A DNA stretch of 64,000 bases, from contig NZ_JAUFRA010000003.1 in NCBI RefSeq assembly GCF_030410045.1, positions 61,743-125,742 on the forward strand, in the 5' to 3' direction. How positions within the stretch are numbered: the first letter of the stretch is position 1; each line of letters begins with the position of its first letter. This document shows, piece by piece, positions 34,738 to 43,433 of the stretch. Origin of the DNA: Marivivens donghaensis (lineage in GTDB: Bacteria > Pseudomonadota > Alphaproteobacteria > Rhodobacterales > Rhodobacteraceae). The notes below the pieces were generated by a model. That model searched no databases, had not been told where the DNA came from, and saw only the letters and a program-made list of their open reading frames with translations. A program made the position numbers and the translations under genes.

Positions 34738-34760
34738 AAAACCCCTCCCGCAAAATCAGT

Positions 34761-34776
34761 TTGCAACCGCTTGCAA
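34761..34776. promoter_or_regulatory. LacI-type operator in the divergent promoter region
   Basis: TTGCAACCGCTTGCAA is a near-perfect palindrome (14 of 16 positions) with a central CG, the usual LacI-family operator form. It lies between dehydrogenase B (minus) and the PfkB kinase (plus) and matches the layout at 30487. It likely controls both transcripts. Confidence 0.65.
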
Positions 34777-34861
34777 TATTCGTATCCTTCCGTTCAAAGT
34801 CATGCAAGCGTCAAACGCGCATCGCGGTCGGCGGGATCACAAATCGAGGGTTAGCTGAGAG

Positions 34862-35842
34862 ATGGATATTTTCGACGCGATAAAGCGCAATAGCTATGTC
34901 GTCTTAGGCCGTGTCGGCATGGACCTCTTTTCTGATACAGGCATCGCGATTGAAGACGCGACGACGTTTAACGCTGACTTGGGCGGATCCTCCGCCAACA
35001 TCGCCGCTGGGATCGTAAAACTGGGGGGTCAGGCCTCGCTCGTCACGCGCGTCTCTGACGATGCCGTTGGTCGGTTCTGTGTTGGGAAACTTAAACACTA
35101 CGGGGTCGGCTGCGAATATGTGATCCCCCAAGGCGGGGAAGCTCGCAATTCGCTCGCCGTCTATGAAACACGCGTCGAGGGGCACCAATCGGTGATCTAC
35201 CGCAATGGGGCTGCCGATTTTGAAATGACGGTCGCCGACGTTGAGGCGGTCGACTACGGCAAATTTGGGGCTTTGATCGCCGCAGGCACTGTTTTTGCCG
35301 CAGAGCCATCACGCTCAGCTGCGTTTCGCGCGTTTGATTTGGCGCGGGCGGCAGGTCTGCCGATCATCTTTGACGTGGATTACCGCCCCTATAGTTGGCC
35401 CAGTGCACAGGTCGCCGAAGATGTCCTATCCCGCGCAGGTTCAATGTCCGATGTGATCATCGGCAATGACGATGAATTCGGCTTTATGGCGGGCAGCAAG
35501 GACGACGGCCTCACAAAAGCGCGGCAACTCGCTGAGACCTCTGCGCAGATCGTTGTTTACAAAATGGGCGAACATGGCGCGGTGACCTTCCACGACGGCA
35601 CCGAATTGCGCACGGGCATTTACGCTGTCGAAGCCGTCAAACCGACCGGTGCAGGCGACAGTTTCATGGCTGGTTTTTTGACGTCTATCGCAGACGGTCA
35701 TGACCTGCACACGGCCCTTCTGCGTGGATCAGCCTGCGCTGCAATCGTTGTCGCCAAACCGGGGTGCGCCCCCGCTATGCCCTACCCCGATGACCTCGAC
35801 ACGTTTTTGACCAATCACCCCGGCCCCACTCCGGTGGCCTAA
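34862..35842 (+). CDS. PfkB-family sugar kinase (IolC-like)
   Basis: A 326-residue ribokinase-family protein. It begins SYVVLGRVGMDLFSDTG, has the substrate region LGGSSANIAAGIVKLGGQAS, and the catalytic GAGDSFMAGFLTSIADG signature with the base Asp. IolC phosphorylates 5-dehydro-2-deoxy-D-gluconate; this single-domain homologue lacks the DUF2090 aldolase domain carried by the other IolC of the window. It is followed by an IolB-like isomerase and an aldolase, which fits a kinase acting on a deoxy-keto sugar acid. Confidence 0.85.
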   Translation: MDIFDAIKRNSYVVLGRVGMDLFSDTGIAIEDATTFNADLGGSSANIAAGIVKLGGQASLVTRVSDDAVGRFCVGKLKHYGVGCEYVIPQGGEARNSLAVYETRVEGHQSVIYRNGAADFEMTVADVEAVDYGKFGALIAAGTVFAAEPSRSAAFRAFDLARAAGLPIIFDVDYRPYSWPSAQVAEDVLSRAGSMSDVIIGNDDEFGFMAGSKDDGLTKARQLAETSAQIVVYKMGEHGAVTFHDGTELRTGIYAVEAVKPTGAGDSFMAGFLTSIADGHDLHTALLRGSACAAIVVAKPGCAPAMPYPDDLDTFLTNHPGPTPVA

Positions 35843-35852
35843 GGAGAGATCA

Positions 35853-36707
35853 ATGCATATCCCCCCACACGACAACCAAAACAAACCGATCGTGGATGCG
35901 AACGATCCAACGGTTCCGCTGAACTACTTCAACATCGTTAAACTCAAAGCGGGCGAAGCATTTACCTATCAAGTGCCGAACTACGAAACCTGCATCGCAC
36001 CCGCGACAGGCACCGTCGATGTCGACGTAGAGGGTGTGCATTTTGCCGACCTTGGCAATCGGGGGGTCGATGTGTGGGATGGGGAACCAGAGGGCGTCTA
36101 TGCCCCGTCAGGCGCGAAGGTAACTTTGGTCGCAAAACGTGACACTGAAACCTTTATCGCAGGTGCCCGATACGACAAAGTTCTCGACCCGTTTGATGTG
36201 CGTGTCGCAGACATCGACAAAGTCCAATATGGGTCGGACGACACAAAGACCCACCGCAAGATCAAACACATCCTCGGCCAGAAACAACATGATAAAGTTG
36301 GTCGTCTATTGGTGTCCGAACTCTTTACCGTTGGTCAGGGAGGCTGGTCCGGCTTCCCGTCGCATAAACACGACACGGACCGTTGGGACGACAACGGAAT
36401 CCTTATCGAGACACGTCATGATGAGACCTATAACTTCCGCTTTCGTCCGAACCATGGCGGCGGGGTGCAAATCCTTCAACGCGAGGAAGGTAAGGTCGGC
36501 GATGCCTATCAACTGATGGACCGCTCCACCATTTGCATCGACAAAGGCTACCATCCCTGCGCTGTGCTGCCTGGGTATGAGATGTATTATTTCACCATTC
36601 TCGGCGGCCTAAGCCAGCGCAGTCTCGTTCAGTTTTTCCAGCCCATCCATGCCTATCAGGTCGAAACGATCCCCGGCATCAAAGACATGGTGGCCAAGTT
36701 CAAATGA
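35853..36707 (+). CDS. IolB-like isomerase (5-deoxyglucuronate isomerase family)
   Basis: A 284-residue bicupin of the IolB/KduI group. Likely metal ligands are in GFPSHKHDTDRW, the HDETYNFRFRP region and DKGYHPCAVLPGYEMYYFTI. IolB isomerises 5-deoxyglucuronate to 5-dehydro-2-deoxygluconate. It is clearly diverged from the canonical IolB at 37604. The start (MHIPPHDNQNKPIVD) has GGAGA seven bases upstream; the stop overlaps the next gene as ATGA. Confidence 0.85.
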   Translation: MHIPPHDNQNKPIVDANDPTVPLNYFNIVKLKAGEAFTYQVPNYETCIAPATGTVDVDVEGVHFADLGNRGVDVWDGEPEGVYAPSGAKVTLVAKRDTETFIAGARYDKVLDPFDVRVADIDKVQYGSDDTKTHRKIKHILGQKQHDKVGRLLVSELFTVGQGGWSGFPSHKHDTDRWDDNGILIETRHDETYNFRFRPNHGGGVQILQREEGKVGDAYQLMDRSTICIDKGYHPCAVLPGYEMYYFTILGGLSQRSLVQFFQPIHAYQVETIPGIKDMVAKFK

Positions 36708-37534
36708 CCATCGCGACGCTCGCCGAGGTTCTGGAACCCGCACTCAAGCAAGGCTATGCCGTGGCTGGTCTAGTCACATTGGGTTGGGAGGATATGTGCG
36801 CCTATGTTGAAGCCGCCGAAGCCGAGGGTTGCCCTGTGATATTACAAGCAGGTCCGTCCTGCCGCGCGCACACACCGCTGCCAATCCTAGGCCAGATGTT
36901 TCGCCATCTTGCAGAGCAGGCCGCAGTGCCTGTGGTCGCCCACCTCGACCACGGGTATTCGCTCGACGACTGTCGAATGGCAATTGACGCGGGATTCACC
37001 TCAGTCATGTTCGACGGATCGCGCAAACCCTTGCGTGAGAACATTGATGAAACCGCAGCCATTGTGGAAATGGCGCACCGCGCGGGGGTCTCTTGTGAAG
37101 GCGAAATTGGTTTTGTGGGCTATGCGAACGGCGAACAATCGGCGGGAACAGACCCAATTGAAGCGGCAGAGTTTGCTCGGCAAACAGGCGTTGACGCAAT
37201 GGCCGTTTCGGTTGGAAACGTGCACCTGCAACAAACGGATGGGGCAGGCTTGGACCTCGACCGTATCCACGCGATTGAAGCGGTCACAAACGTCCCACTC
37301 GTCATACACGGCGGATCAGGCGTTCCATCAGCGCAACGGCGTGAATTGGCACTCGGGTCGAATATCTGCAAATTCAACATCGGGACAGAGTTGCGGATGA
37401 TCTTCGGCGCGGCACTTCGCCAGACTTTGACAGATCATCCTGACCAGTTCGACAGGCTCGAAATCCTCAAAGCGACGATGAACCCAATGACCGAAGCTAC
37501 GAGGACCATTTTGCGAGAGTTAATGTCGAGCTAG
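36704..37534 (+). CDS. Class II aldolase (IolJ / fructose-bisphosphate aldolase family)
   Basis: A 276-residue zinc-dependent aldolase: VVAHLDHGYSLDDCRMAIDA with the zinc histidines, FTSVMFDGSRKPLRENI, GEIGFVGY, VIHGGSGVPSAQRRELALG and SNICKFNIGTELR. IolJ splits 6-phospho-5-dehydro-2-deoxygluconate into dihydroxyacetone phosphate and malonate semialdehyde. As the last gene of the kinase-isomerase-aldolase arm it should act on the kinase product. Confidence 0.88.
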   Translation: MTIATLAEVLEPALKQGYAVAGLVTLGWEDMCAYVEAAEAEGCPVILQAGPSCRAHTPLPILGQMFRHLAEQAAVPVVAHLDHGYSLDDCRMAIDAGFTSVMFDGSRKPLRENIDETAAIVEMAHRAGVSCEGEIGFVGYANGEQSAGTDPIEAAEFARQTGVDAMAVSVGNVHLQQTDGAGLDLDRIHAIEAVTNVPLVIHGGSGVPSAQRRELALGSNICKFNIGTELRMIFGAALRQTLTDHPDQFDRLEILKATMNPMTEATRTILRELMSS

Positions 37535-37603
37535 GTTGACCTCCGCCGATCACGACAAAAGCTGCATTACCTCGACTTCAGCTAAATCGTCACCGCTGCG
37601 ATC

Positions 37604-38398
37604 TTAAAAGAGATGCTCGACCGCGGGATCAGGCACAAAACGCCAGTTGCGGCGCGGTCCTGCCATGACGTTCAGATAATACATCTCGAACCCATAAGGC
37701 GCACCGCAGGGGTGATGTCCACGCGGGACCAAAACCACATCGCCATCAGACACAGCCATGGTCTCGTCCAAGGTGCCATCCTCGGTGTAGACGCGCTGGA
37801 TGCCGAACCCTTGGGCAGGGTTGAGACGGTGGTAATAGGTTTCTTCGAGGTAGGTAATCCGCGGGAAATCGTCCTCATCATGGCGGTGGCTCGGGTAGGA
37901 TGACCAATGGCCCGCAGGGGTAAAGACTTCGGTGACCAAGAGGCTGTCACAGTAGTCCTCATTCTCCATCGCGATGTTGTTGATAAAGCGCGTGTTGGTG
38001 CCCGTCCCACGCTGGGTCAACGTGATCCCGTCCGGCCCAATACGACGCGCCTCATGGCCACTTTTACCAGGCGCCAAACAGACCGCGATCACGCAATCGG
38101 TCGTCGCGGTCGCCTCCCAGCTGTTGTCGTTCGGCACATAAAGGCAATGCGGCGGCGTCTTTTCAAAGACGTTCATCCGCTCGCCCAATTCCCCCCAAGA
38201 CTGCCCTGCGGCGTCAAAGGTTGCCTTGCCTTCGACCATCACCAAAATGGCTTCGTTGTCGCCCAAAGCCTCGCCCACGGTTTCGCCTGCACGCAGACGG
38301 TAGAGCGAGAACCCAACATAGCGCCATCCTGCCGACTGCGGCGTGATCTGATGCACCTTTCCATGTGTTCCAAACGGTTTGCACAAAAGATCAGGCAT
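37604..38398 (-). CDS. iolB: 5-deoxyglucuronate isomerase
   Basis: Canonical IolB (264 residues), a bicupin that turns 5-deoxyglucuronate, the IolD product, into 5-dehydro-2-deoxygluconate. Motifs include SSYPSHRHDEDDFPR with metal histidines, LEETYYHRLNPAQGFGIQRV and VLVPRGHHPCGAPYGFEMYY. It is the last gene of the iol operon in this window and overlaps the small membrane protein gene by eight bases. It is convergent with the paralogous aldolase. Confidence 0.95.
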   Translation of the reverse strand: MPDLLCKPFGTHGKVHQITPQSAGWRYVGFSLYRLRAGETVGEALGDNEAILVMVEGKATFDAAGQSWGELGERMNVFEKTPPHCLYVPNDNSWEATATTDCVIAVCLAPGKSGHEARRIGPDGITLTQRGTGTNTRFINNIAMENEDYCDSLLVTEVFTPAGHWSSYPSHRHDEDDFPRITYLEETYYHRLNPAQGFGIQRVYTEDGTLDETMAVSDGDVVLVPRGHHPCGAPYGFEMYYLNVMAGPRRNWRFVPDPAVEHLF

Positions 38399-38597
38399 CG
38401 TCGGCGTCCTTTTCAGGGTCAGTCGGGTTAAACACGATAAAGAACGAATAGGCAGCGTAAGCCCCTAAACCCCCGAACATGACGGCCCAACCGGGCGATC
38501 CTGTCCAAAGCTCGACCACCGTCCAAAATACGCAGATCGCGACCAAAAGAACGCGCAGCCACAAAGGACGGAAGAAGGGGTCATTCATTTTAAACAT
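38391..38597 (-). CDS. Small two-span membrane protein in the iol operon
   Basis: A 68-residue protein with two hydrophobic spans (LWLRVLLVAICVFWTVVELW and WAVMFGGLGAYAAYSFFIVF) and an acidic tail (DPEKDADDA). Its start overlaps the iolE stop by one base and its end overlaps iolB, so it is translated as part of the operon. Function unknown. The position between iolE and iolB hints at a role in inositol uptake or membrane attachment. The true start may be the second Met (MNDPFF). Confidence 0.7.
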   Translation of the reverse strand: MFKMNDPFFRPLWLRVLLVAICVFWTVVELWTGSPGWAVMFGGLGAYAAYSFFIVFNPTDPEKDADDA

Positions 38598-39490
38598 CAG
38601 ATAAGCCCGGTTTCTGTTGCAATCCGCTTGAGCGTATGCAGGCCTAGGGTCTGATACAACAGCGGGTTCCGCACATCGGGGTCCTGCTCTGCCTCAATCA
38701 CGATCCAACCGTCGTAGTTGTTGTCCGCAAGGATCTGCAGGAGCGGTTTAAAATCAACGCCGCCCTCTTGATCGCCCGGCACGGTAAAGGCGCCCTGAAC
38801 AACCCCCTGAAGGAAAGACAGACCCTCTGCACGAACCTTTGCGGTGATCGCAGGACGGATGTTTTTCGCGTGGAAGTGACGAACGCGACCAACGTGTTTC
38901 TTCAACACCGCTACAGGGTCGCCACCACCAAATGCACAGTGGCCCGCATCAAACAAAAGATGCGTCGCGGGACCTGTTGCCGCCATAAACGCGTCGATTT
39001 CCTCGGGGCTTTCTACAATCGTGCCCATGTGGTGGTGATAGACCAAGGTCACGCCCTGATCCGCCAGATATTGCGCGAACTCTTCGAGTTTGGCACCAAA
39101 GGCGACCATTTCATCGGCGGTCAAGGTCGGGCGGTCATTCACGGGCAGGTCCGAGCCGTGGATCGCATTCGAGGTTTCACAAACGATACACACCTTGCAA
39201 TCGTTGTGCTTCAGCTTCGCAAGGTGACCCTGCACCGCCTCAATCTCTTCGGCCACAGACTGAACCAAGAGGTTCGTCGAATACCAGCCAGAGATAAATT
39301 TCAGGCCATAGCCGCCCAAGAGCGATTTCAGCTCTGCAGGGTCATTCGGCCAACGGTGGCCGTTCTCAATACCGTCAAACCCGATCAAACGGCCCGCTTC
39401 TTCGAGAATACGGTCGGTCGAGATATTCGCACCGATGGTCTGGTCGTCATCATTGGCCCAAGCGATCGGGTTTGTACCGAACTGGATCAT
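38597..39490 (-). CDS. iolE: Myo-inosose-2 dehydratase
   Basis: IolE (297 residues) dehydrates 2-keto-myo-inositol to 3D-trihydroxycyclohexane-1,2-dione. It has FGTNPIAWANDDDQTIG at the start, metal ligands in TLVYHHHMGTIVESPEEID and LLFDAGHCAFGGGDPV, and VRHFHAKNIRPAI. Length and order in the operon are typical. Confidence 0.95.
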   Translation of the reverse strand: MIQFGTNPIAWANDDDQTIGANISTDRILEEAGRLIGFDGIENGHRWPNDPAELKSLLGGYGLKFISGWYSTNLLVQSVAEEIEAVQGHLAKLKHNDCKVCIVCETSNAIHGSDLPVNDRPTLTADEMVAFGAKLEEFAQYLADQGVTLVYHHHMGTIVESPEEIDAFMAATGPATHLLFDAGHCAFGGGDPVAVLKKHVGRVRHFHAKNIRPAITAKVRAEGLSFLQGVVQGAFTVPGDQEGGVDFKPLLQILADNNYDGWIVIEAEQDPDVRNPLLYQTLGLHTLKRIATETGLI

Positions 39491-39568
39491 TATTAGTCAC
39501 TCCGAAAGGGCACATCGCCCGAATAGGTCTGGAGCAGGGTCCGCCCAGCCCCACGTCTTTCTCTTTGA

Positions 39569-41410
39569 TCAGTTCACAAGGTTCTGACGTTTCATGTTTT
39601 GGACATAGCGATCCCGCGCGTCCGACATTCTGTCGTTGCTCGGAACCTCAGGAATTGCCACGTCCCACCAGCTGCCGCCACCCGCTTCACCGGGGCCGTG
39701 CATCGGGTCGGTATCAATCACGATCACCGTCGGGATATCGCGCGATTTCGCAGCCGCCAGATGTGCCTCGAGGTCGGCAATCGACTGTGCCTTCACCGCA
39801 TACGCGCCCATTGAACCCGCATGGGCCACAAAGTCGATCGCAGGTTGGGTTTCAACGCGGCAGTCTTTATAGAGGTTGTTAAACTGCTCACCGCCTGTGC
39901 CCATCTGCAGGCGGTTGATACAGCCAAACCCACGGTTATCGGTCAGAACCACCGTGAACGGCACCCGGCGCATCACAGCCGTCGCCAGTTCAGAGTTCGC
40001 CATCATATAGGACCCATCACCGACAAAGCACACAACGTCACGCTCTGGTGCGGCGAGTTTAACACCCATCGCGCCCGCGACCTCGTAGCCCATGCAGCTA
40101 AAGCCGTATTCCATGTGGTATCCACCCTGCGGCGACTGCCACAGCAGCTTGAGCGCACCAGGCATCGTGCCTGCCGCACACATCGCAATGGTTGCCTCGG
40201 ATGAGGTCCGCTGAACCGCGCCAATCACTTCGCAATCCATCGGCAGGTAGCCCTCGCCGCCCTTGCGATCCGCGCAATGCGCATCGACTGTTGCCAGCCA
40301 CTCCGCCCGAACAGCAGGTTTTGCGTTCGACGCCGAATACCCCGCCAAAAGACCTGTCAGTTTCTCAAGCGCGACCTTCGCATCCGACACCAGCGGATAG
40401 GCCCCGTGTTTCACCGCGTCATAGGCCGCGACGTTGATCGACACCAATTTGCGGTTCGGGTTCTCAAACAGCGACCACGACCCCGTGGTAAAGTCTTGGA
40501 ACCGTGTACCGACACCGATCACCAGATCGGCCTCTTTCGACATGATATTCGCAGCCTCAGAGCCATCAACGCCCGAGGCGCCGTAGTTCATCGGATGCGA
40601 TTGCGCCAAAGCCGATTTGCCCGCCTGCGTCTCAACAACGGGAATACCGAATTCGGTCGCAAAAGCGCCAAGCGTCTCTTCGGCCTCGGAATAAATCACG
40701 CCACCGCCCGCAACGATCACAGGCGACTTTGCCGCTTTGATCAGATCAGCGATCTGCGCCAACTCAGCCGCATCGGGCTCTGGACGGCGCACGCGCCAGA
40801 CCTTGGGCTCAAAGAACGCCACAGGGTAATCATAGGCTTCCGCTTGCGTATCCTGGCAGAACGATAGGCACACTGGACCACAATTCGCAGGATCGGTCAT
40901 CGTCGCCAAAGCACGCGGCAGTGCCGTCATGATATGCTCAGGACGCGAGATGCGGTCGTAGTAGCGCACCACAGGACGGAAGCAATCATTGGCCGAGACG
41001 GTGCCATCCTCAAAGCTCTCGATCTGCTGCAGCACAGGATCAGGACGACGGTTTGCAAACACATCACCCGGAACAAACAACACAGGGATACGGTTCACAT
41101 GTGCCAGCGCCGCCGCCGTCACCATGTTCGTCGCACCCGGCCCAATCGAAGAGGTCACAGCCTGCGCACGTTTGCGCTTGAGTGTTTTCGCATAGGCAAT
41201 CGCCGTATGCGCCATCGTCTGTTCGTTTTGTCCACGCCAAGTCGGCATAGTGTCAGCCGCATGGTAGAGGGCCTCCCCCAGACCCGCGACGTTACCATGG
41301 CCAAAAATACCCCAAACACCGTCGATATAGCGGTCGCCATCTTCGTTGAACTGTACAGAAAGCCACTTCACCATGGCCTGTGCGGCAGTCAGTCGGATTG
41401 TTTGTGTCAT
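39569..41410 (-). CDS. iolD: 3D-(3,5/4)-trihydroxycyclohexane-1,2-dione acylhydrolase
   Basis: IolD is a thiamine-diphosphate enzyme that hydrolytically opens the cyclohexane ring to 5-deoxyglucuronate. The 613-residue protein has the ThDP-family layout: N-terminal pyrimidine domain (SIGPGATNMVTAAALAHVNR), central domain, and C-terminal diphosphate domain with GDGSYMMANSELATAVMRR and NRGFGCINRL. The start at 41410 overlaps the iolC stop as ATGA. It is the only ring-opening IolD in the window. Confidence 0.96.
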   Translation of the reverse strand: MTQTIRLTAAQAMVKWLSVQFNEDGDRYIDGVWGIFGHGNVAGLGEALYHAADTMPTWRGQNEQTMAHTAIAYAKTLKRKRAQAVTSSIGPGATNMVTAAALAHVNRIPVLFVPGDVFANRRPDPVLQQIESFEDGTVSANDCFRPVVRYYDRISRPEHIMTALPRALATMTDPANCGPVCLSFCQDTQAEAYDYPVAFFEPKVWRVRRPEPDAAELAQIADLIKAAKSPVIVAGGGVIYSEAEETLGAFATEFGIPVVETQAGKSALAQSHPMNYGASGVDGSEAANIMSKEADLVIGVGTRFQDFTTGSWSLFENPNRKLVSINVAAYDAVKHGAYPLVSDAKVALEKLTGLLAGYSASNAKPAVRAEWLATVDAHCADRKGGEGYLPMDCEVIGAVQRTSSEATIAMCAAGTMPGALKLLWQSPQGGYHMEYGFSCMGYEVAGAMGVKLAAPERDVVCFVGDGSYMMANSELATAVMRRVPFTVVLTDNRGFGCINRLQMGTGGEQFNNLYKDCRVETQPAIDFVAHAGSMGAYAVKAQSIADLEAHLAAAKSRDIPTVIVIDTDPMHGPGEAGGGSWWDVAIPEVPSNDRMSDARDRYVQNMKRQNLVN

Positions 41411-43317
41411 GCGTTTCCTCCCGCTTTGACGCGCGCTGCGTCCCAAATCTTGCACAAATTGGTATAGCGCTCAGCCATTTGTGCAATAGCCTCTGCATCC
41501 GTCATCGCGCCCTTCATCCAAGCCCGCGCCGCATCGCCAAAGATCGTTCGACCAACCGCGAACCCACGCACCAGCGGATAGCTGGCCGCAACCTCGAACG
41601 AGGCGCTCAGTTCCGCCTCAGGGGCATCAAGACCCAGCACCACGATACCGCGGGTATGGGGGTCGTTTTCTTCGATCCCATTGATCGCGTTCTGCCACCC
41701 CGCATGGGTCTTCATCGGCTCCAGCTTCCACCAATCTGGATATACGCCGATCTCATAGAACCGACGGATCAGGGTTGCTGTGGTGTCGTCAGTCACAGGC
41801 GCCACCTTCGACGGGATCACCTCAAGCAAGAACTCCAGACGATTCCGACGCGATGCCTCGAACAGACGCTTCACCGTCGCTTCTTGCTGGGCTTGCATCT
41901 CTGCATCGTCATCGGGGTGACAGAAGCACAGAACCTTCACCACGTTCTCTTTGGCCCATTGGTTCAGACCACCAAAGTCCGATCCCAACTCAGGCTCGAG
42001 CGTCAGCGGACGCGATCCCGGCCATTCAACGGGACGACCAACCCACAGACCCGAACCCGAGGCCGCATGCAGCGCATTCCGCCCAATGCGGTTGTCGCAG
42101 AGGATACCATACCCCTCCTGCCCGTTCTGAACCTGCTGCGCGGCCTTGAGGCACAGTTCCTTGAACTCACCGCCCTTAGCGAGGGTATACCCCTCCATCT
42201 CTTCGAGCTGCATACGGTGGTCAAAGGCAAACACCCGCATCGTCGACCAATCACCGTGACGGTTCGTCGACCAGTGGATCTGCTCCAGCTCTGCATCATT
42301 GCGCAGGTCAGGCTGTTTGATGCCCCGCTCAAAGAAGAACTCCAGCTCTTCAAGCGACGGATAAGCAGGCGTGCAGCCGTGACGCGACACCGCAAAGGCA
42401 CCACAAGCATTCGCATATTTCAGCGCGGTCGGCCAATCCTCACCATCAAGCCAACCCTTCATCAAACCAGAGAAAAACCCGTCGCCCGCGCCCAATACGT
42501 TGAACACTTCAATTGGGAAGCCCGGACCCGTTTGCCCCTCATCAAGGCTGTCAGGAATATCGCCCTCAAAGGCCACAGCGCCCGCCGCACCGCGTTTGCA
42601 CACCAACGTCGCGTTCGACACCTTGCGCACGGCCCGCAGCGCCTCGATCGTGTTGGTCGAACCGCCCGCAATGTGGAACTCTTCCTCGGTGCCGACGATC
42701 AGGTCAAAGAAGTGCAGCGACTTTTGCAGCGTTGCCGTCACCGCAGCGCTCTCAACAAAACGGCTCTCGCCATCGCCATGCCCCGCCACACCCCAAAGGT
42801 TCGGGCGGTAGTCAATATCCAGAGCCGTTTGCGCACCGTGCTTGCGCGCCAATTCCAGCGCCTTAATCACCGCAGCTTCGGTCTTTACGTTCGACAAATG
42901 CGTGCCCGTCGCCAGAACCGATCGCGCCGAGGCAATGAACGCCTCGTCAATATCATCTTCACACAGAGCCATATCCGCACAGTTTTCCCGATAGAAAATC
43001 AGCGGAAACTGCTCTTCGTCGCGAATGCCCAGAATAACCAGCGCCGTCAGACGCTCAGGGTCCGTGATCACCCCATCAACATTCACGCCCTCGCGCACAA
43101 GCTGCTCGCGGATAAACCGACCCATATGTTCATCGCCAACACGGGTGATCAACGCAGACTTCAGACCCAATCGCGCCGTTCCGCAGGCAATGTTCGTTGG
43201 GCTGCCACCGATGTACTTCTCAAACGAACCCATGTCCTCAAGACGACCACCAATCTGCGTCCCGTAAAGATCAACGCCAGCACGGCCAATCGTAATTACA
43301 TCAAGTGTCTTCGTCAT
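41407..43317 (-). CDS. iolC: IolC kinase fused to a DUF2090 aldolase-like domain
   Basis: A 636-residue bifunctional protein. Residues 1 to about 325 are PfkB-type 5-dehydro-2-deoxygluconokinase (DVITIGRAGVDLYGTQIGG, GGSPTNIACGTARLGLKS, LGAGDGFFSGLMKGWLDG). Residues about 335-630 form DUF2090, a TIM-barrel domain (MRVFAFDHRMQLEEMEGYT, GILCDNRIGRNALHAASG, FAVGRTIFGDAARAWMKG) thought to act as the matching aldolase. This explains why the canonical iol operon has no separate iolJ. Fusions of this sort are common in Proteobacteria. Confidence 0.94.
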   Translation of the reverse strand: MTKTLDVITIGRAGVDLYGTQIGGRLEDMGSFEKYIGGSPTNIACGTARLGLKSALITRVGDEHMGRFIREQLVREGVNVDGVITDPERLTALVILGIRDEEQFPLIFYRENCADMALCEDDIDEAFIASARSVLATGTHLSNVKTEAAVIKALELARKHGAQTALDIDYRPNLWGVAGHGDGESRFVESAAVTATLQKSLHFFDLIVGTEEEFHIAGGSTNTIEALRAVRKVSNATLVCKRGAAGAVAFEGDIPDSLDEGQTGPGFPIEVFNVLGAGDGFFSGLMKGWLDGEDWPTALKYANACGAFAVSRHGCTPAYPSLEELEFFFERGIKQPDLRNDAELEQIHWSTNRHGDWSTMRVFAFDHRMQLEEMEGYTLAKGGEFKELCLKAAQQVQNGQEGYGILCDNRIGRNALHAASGSGLWVGRPVEWPGSRPLTLEPELGSDFGGLNQWAKENVVKVLCFCHPDDDAEMQAQQEATVKRLFEASRRNRLEFLLEVIPSKVAPVTDDTTATLIRRFYEIGVYPDWWKLEPMKTHAGWQNAINGIEENDPHTRGIVVLGLDAPEAELSASFEVAASYPLVRGFAVGRTIFGDAARAWMKGAMTDAEAIAQMAERYTNLCKIWDAARVKAGGNA

Positions 43318-43433
43318 TTATCTCTGCCTTTCAGAACACCGCACAGACGATGTCCGCCTTTGTCCGAGCCCATCAAAAACAAACTCATAGACCTGAGGCC
43401 CTCAGCCAAAACCAAAGGCCTCAGATCGGGGGA

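Noticed and set aside
33703..34854. 383-codon plus-strand frame across dehydrogenase B
   Set aside because: Shadow of the Gfo/Idh/MocA gene on the other strand, without motifs.
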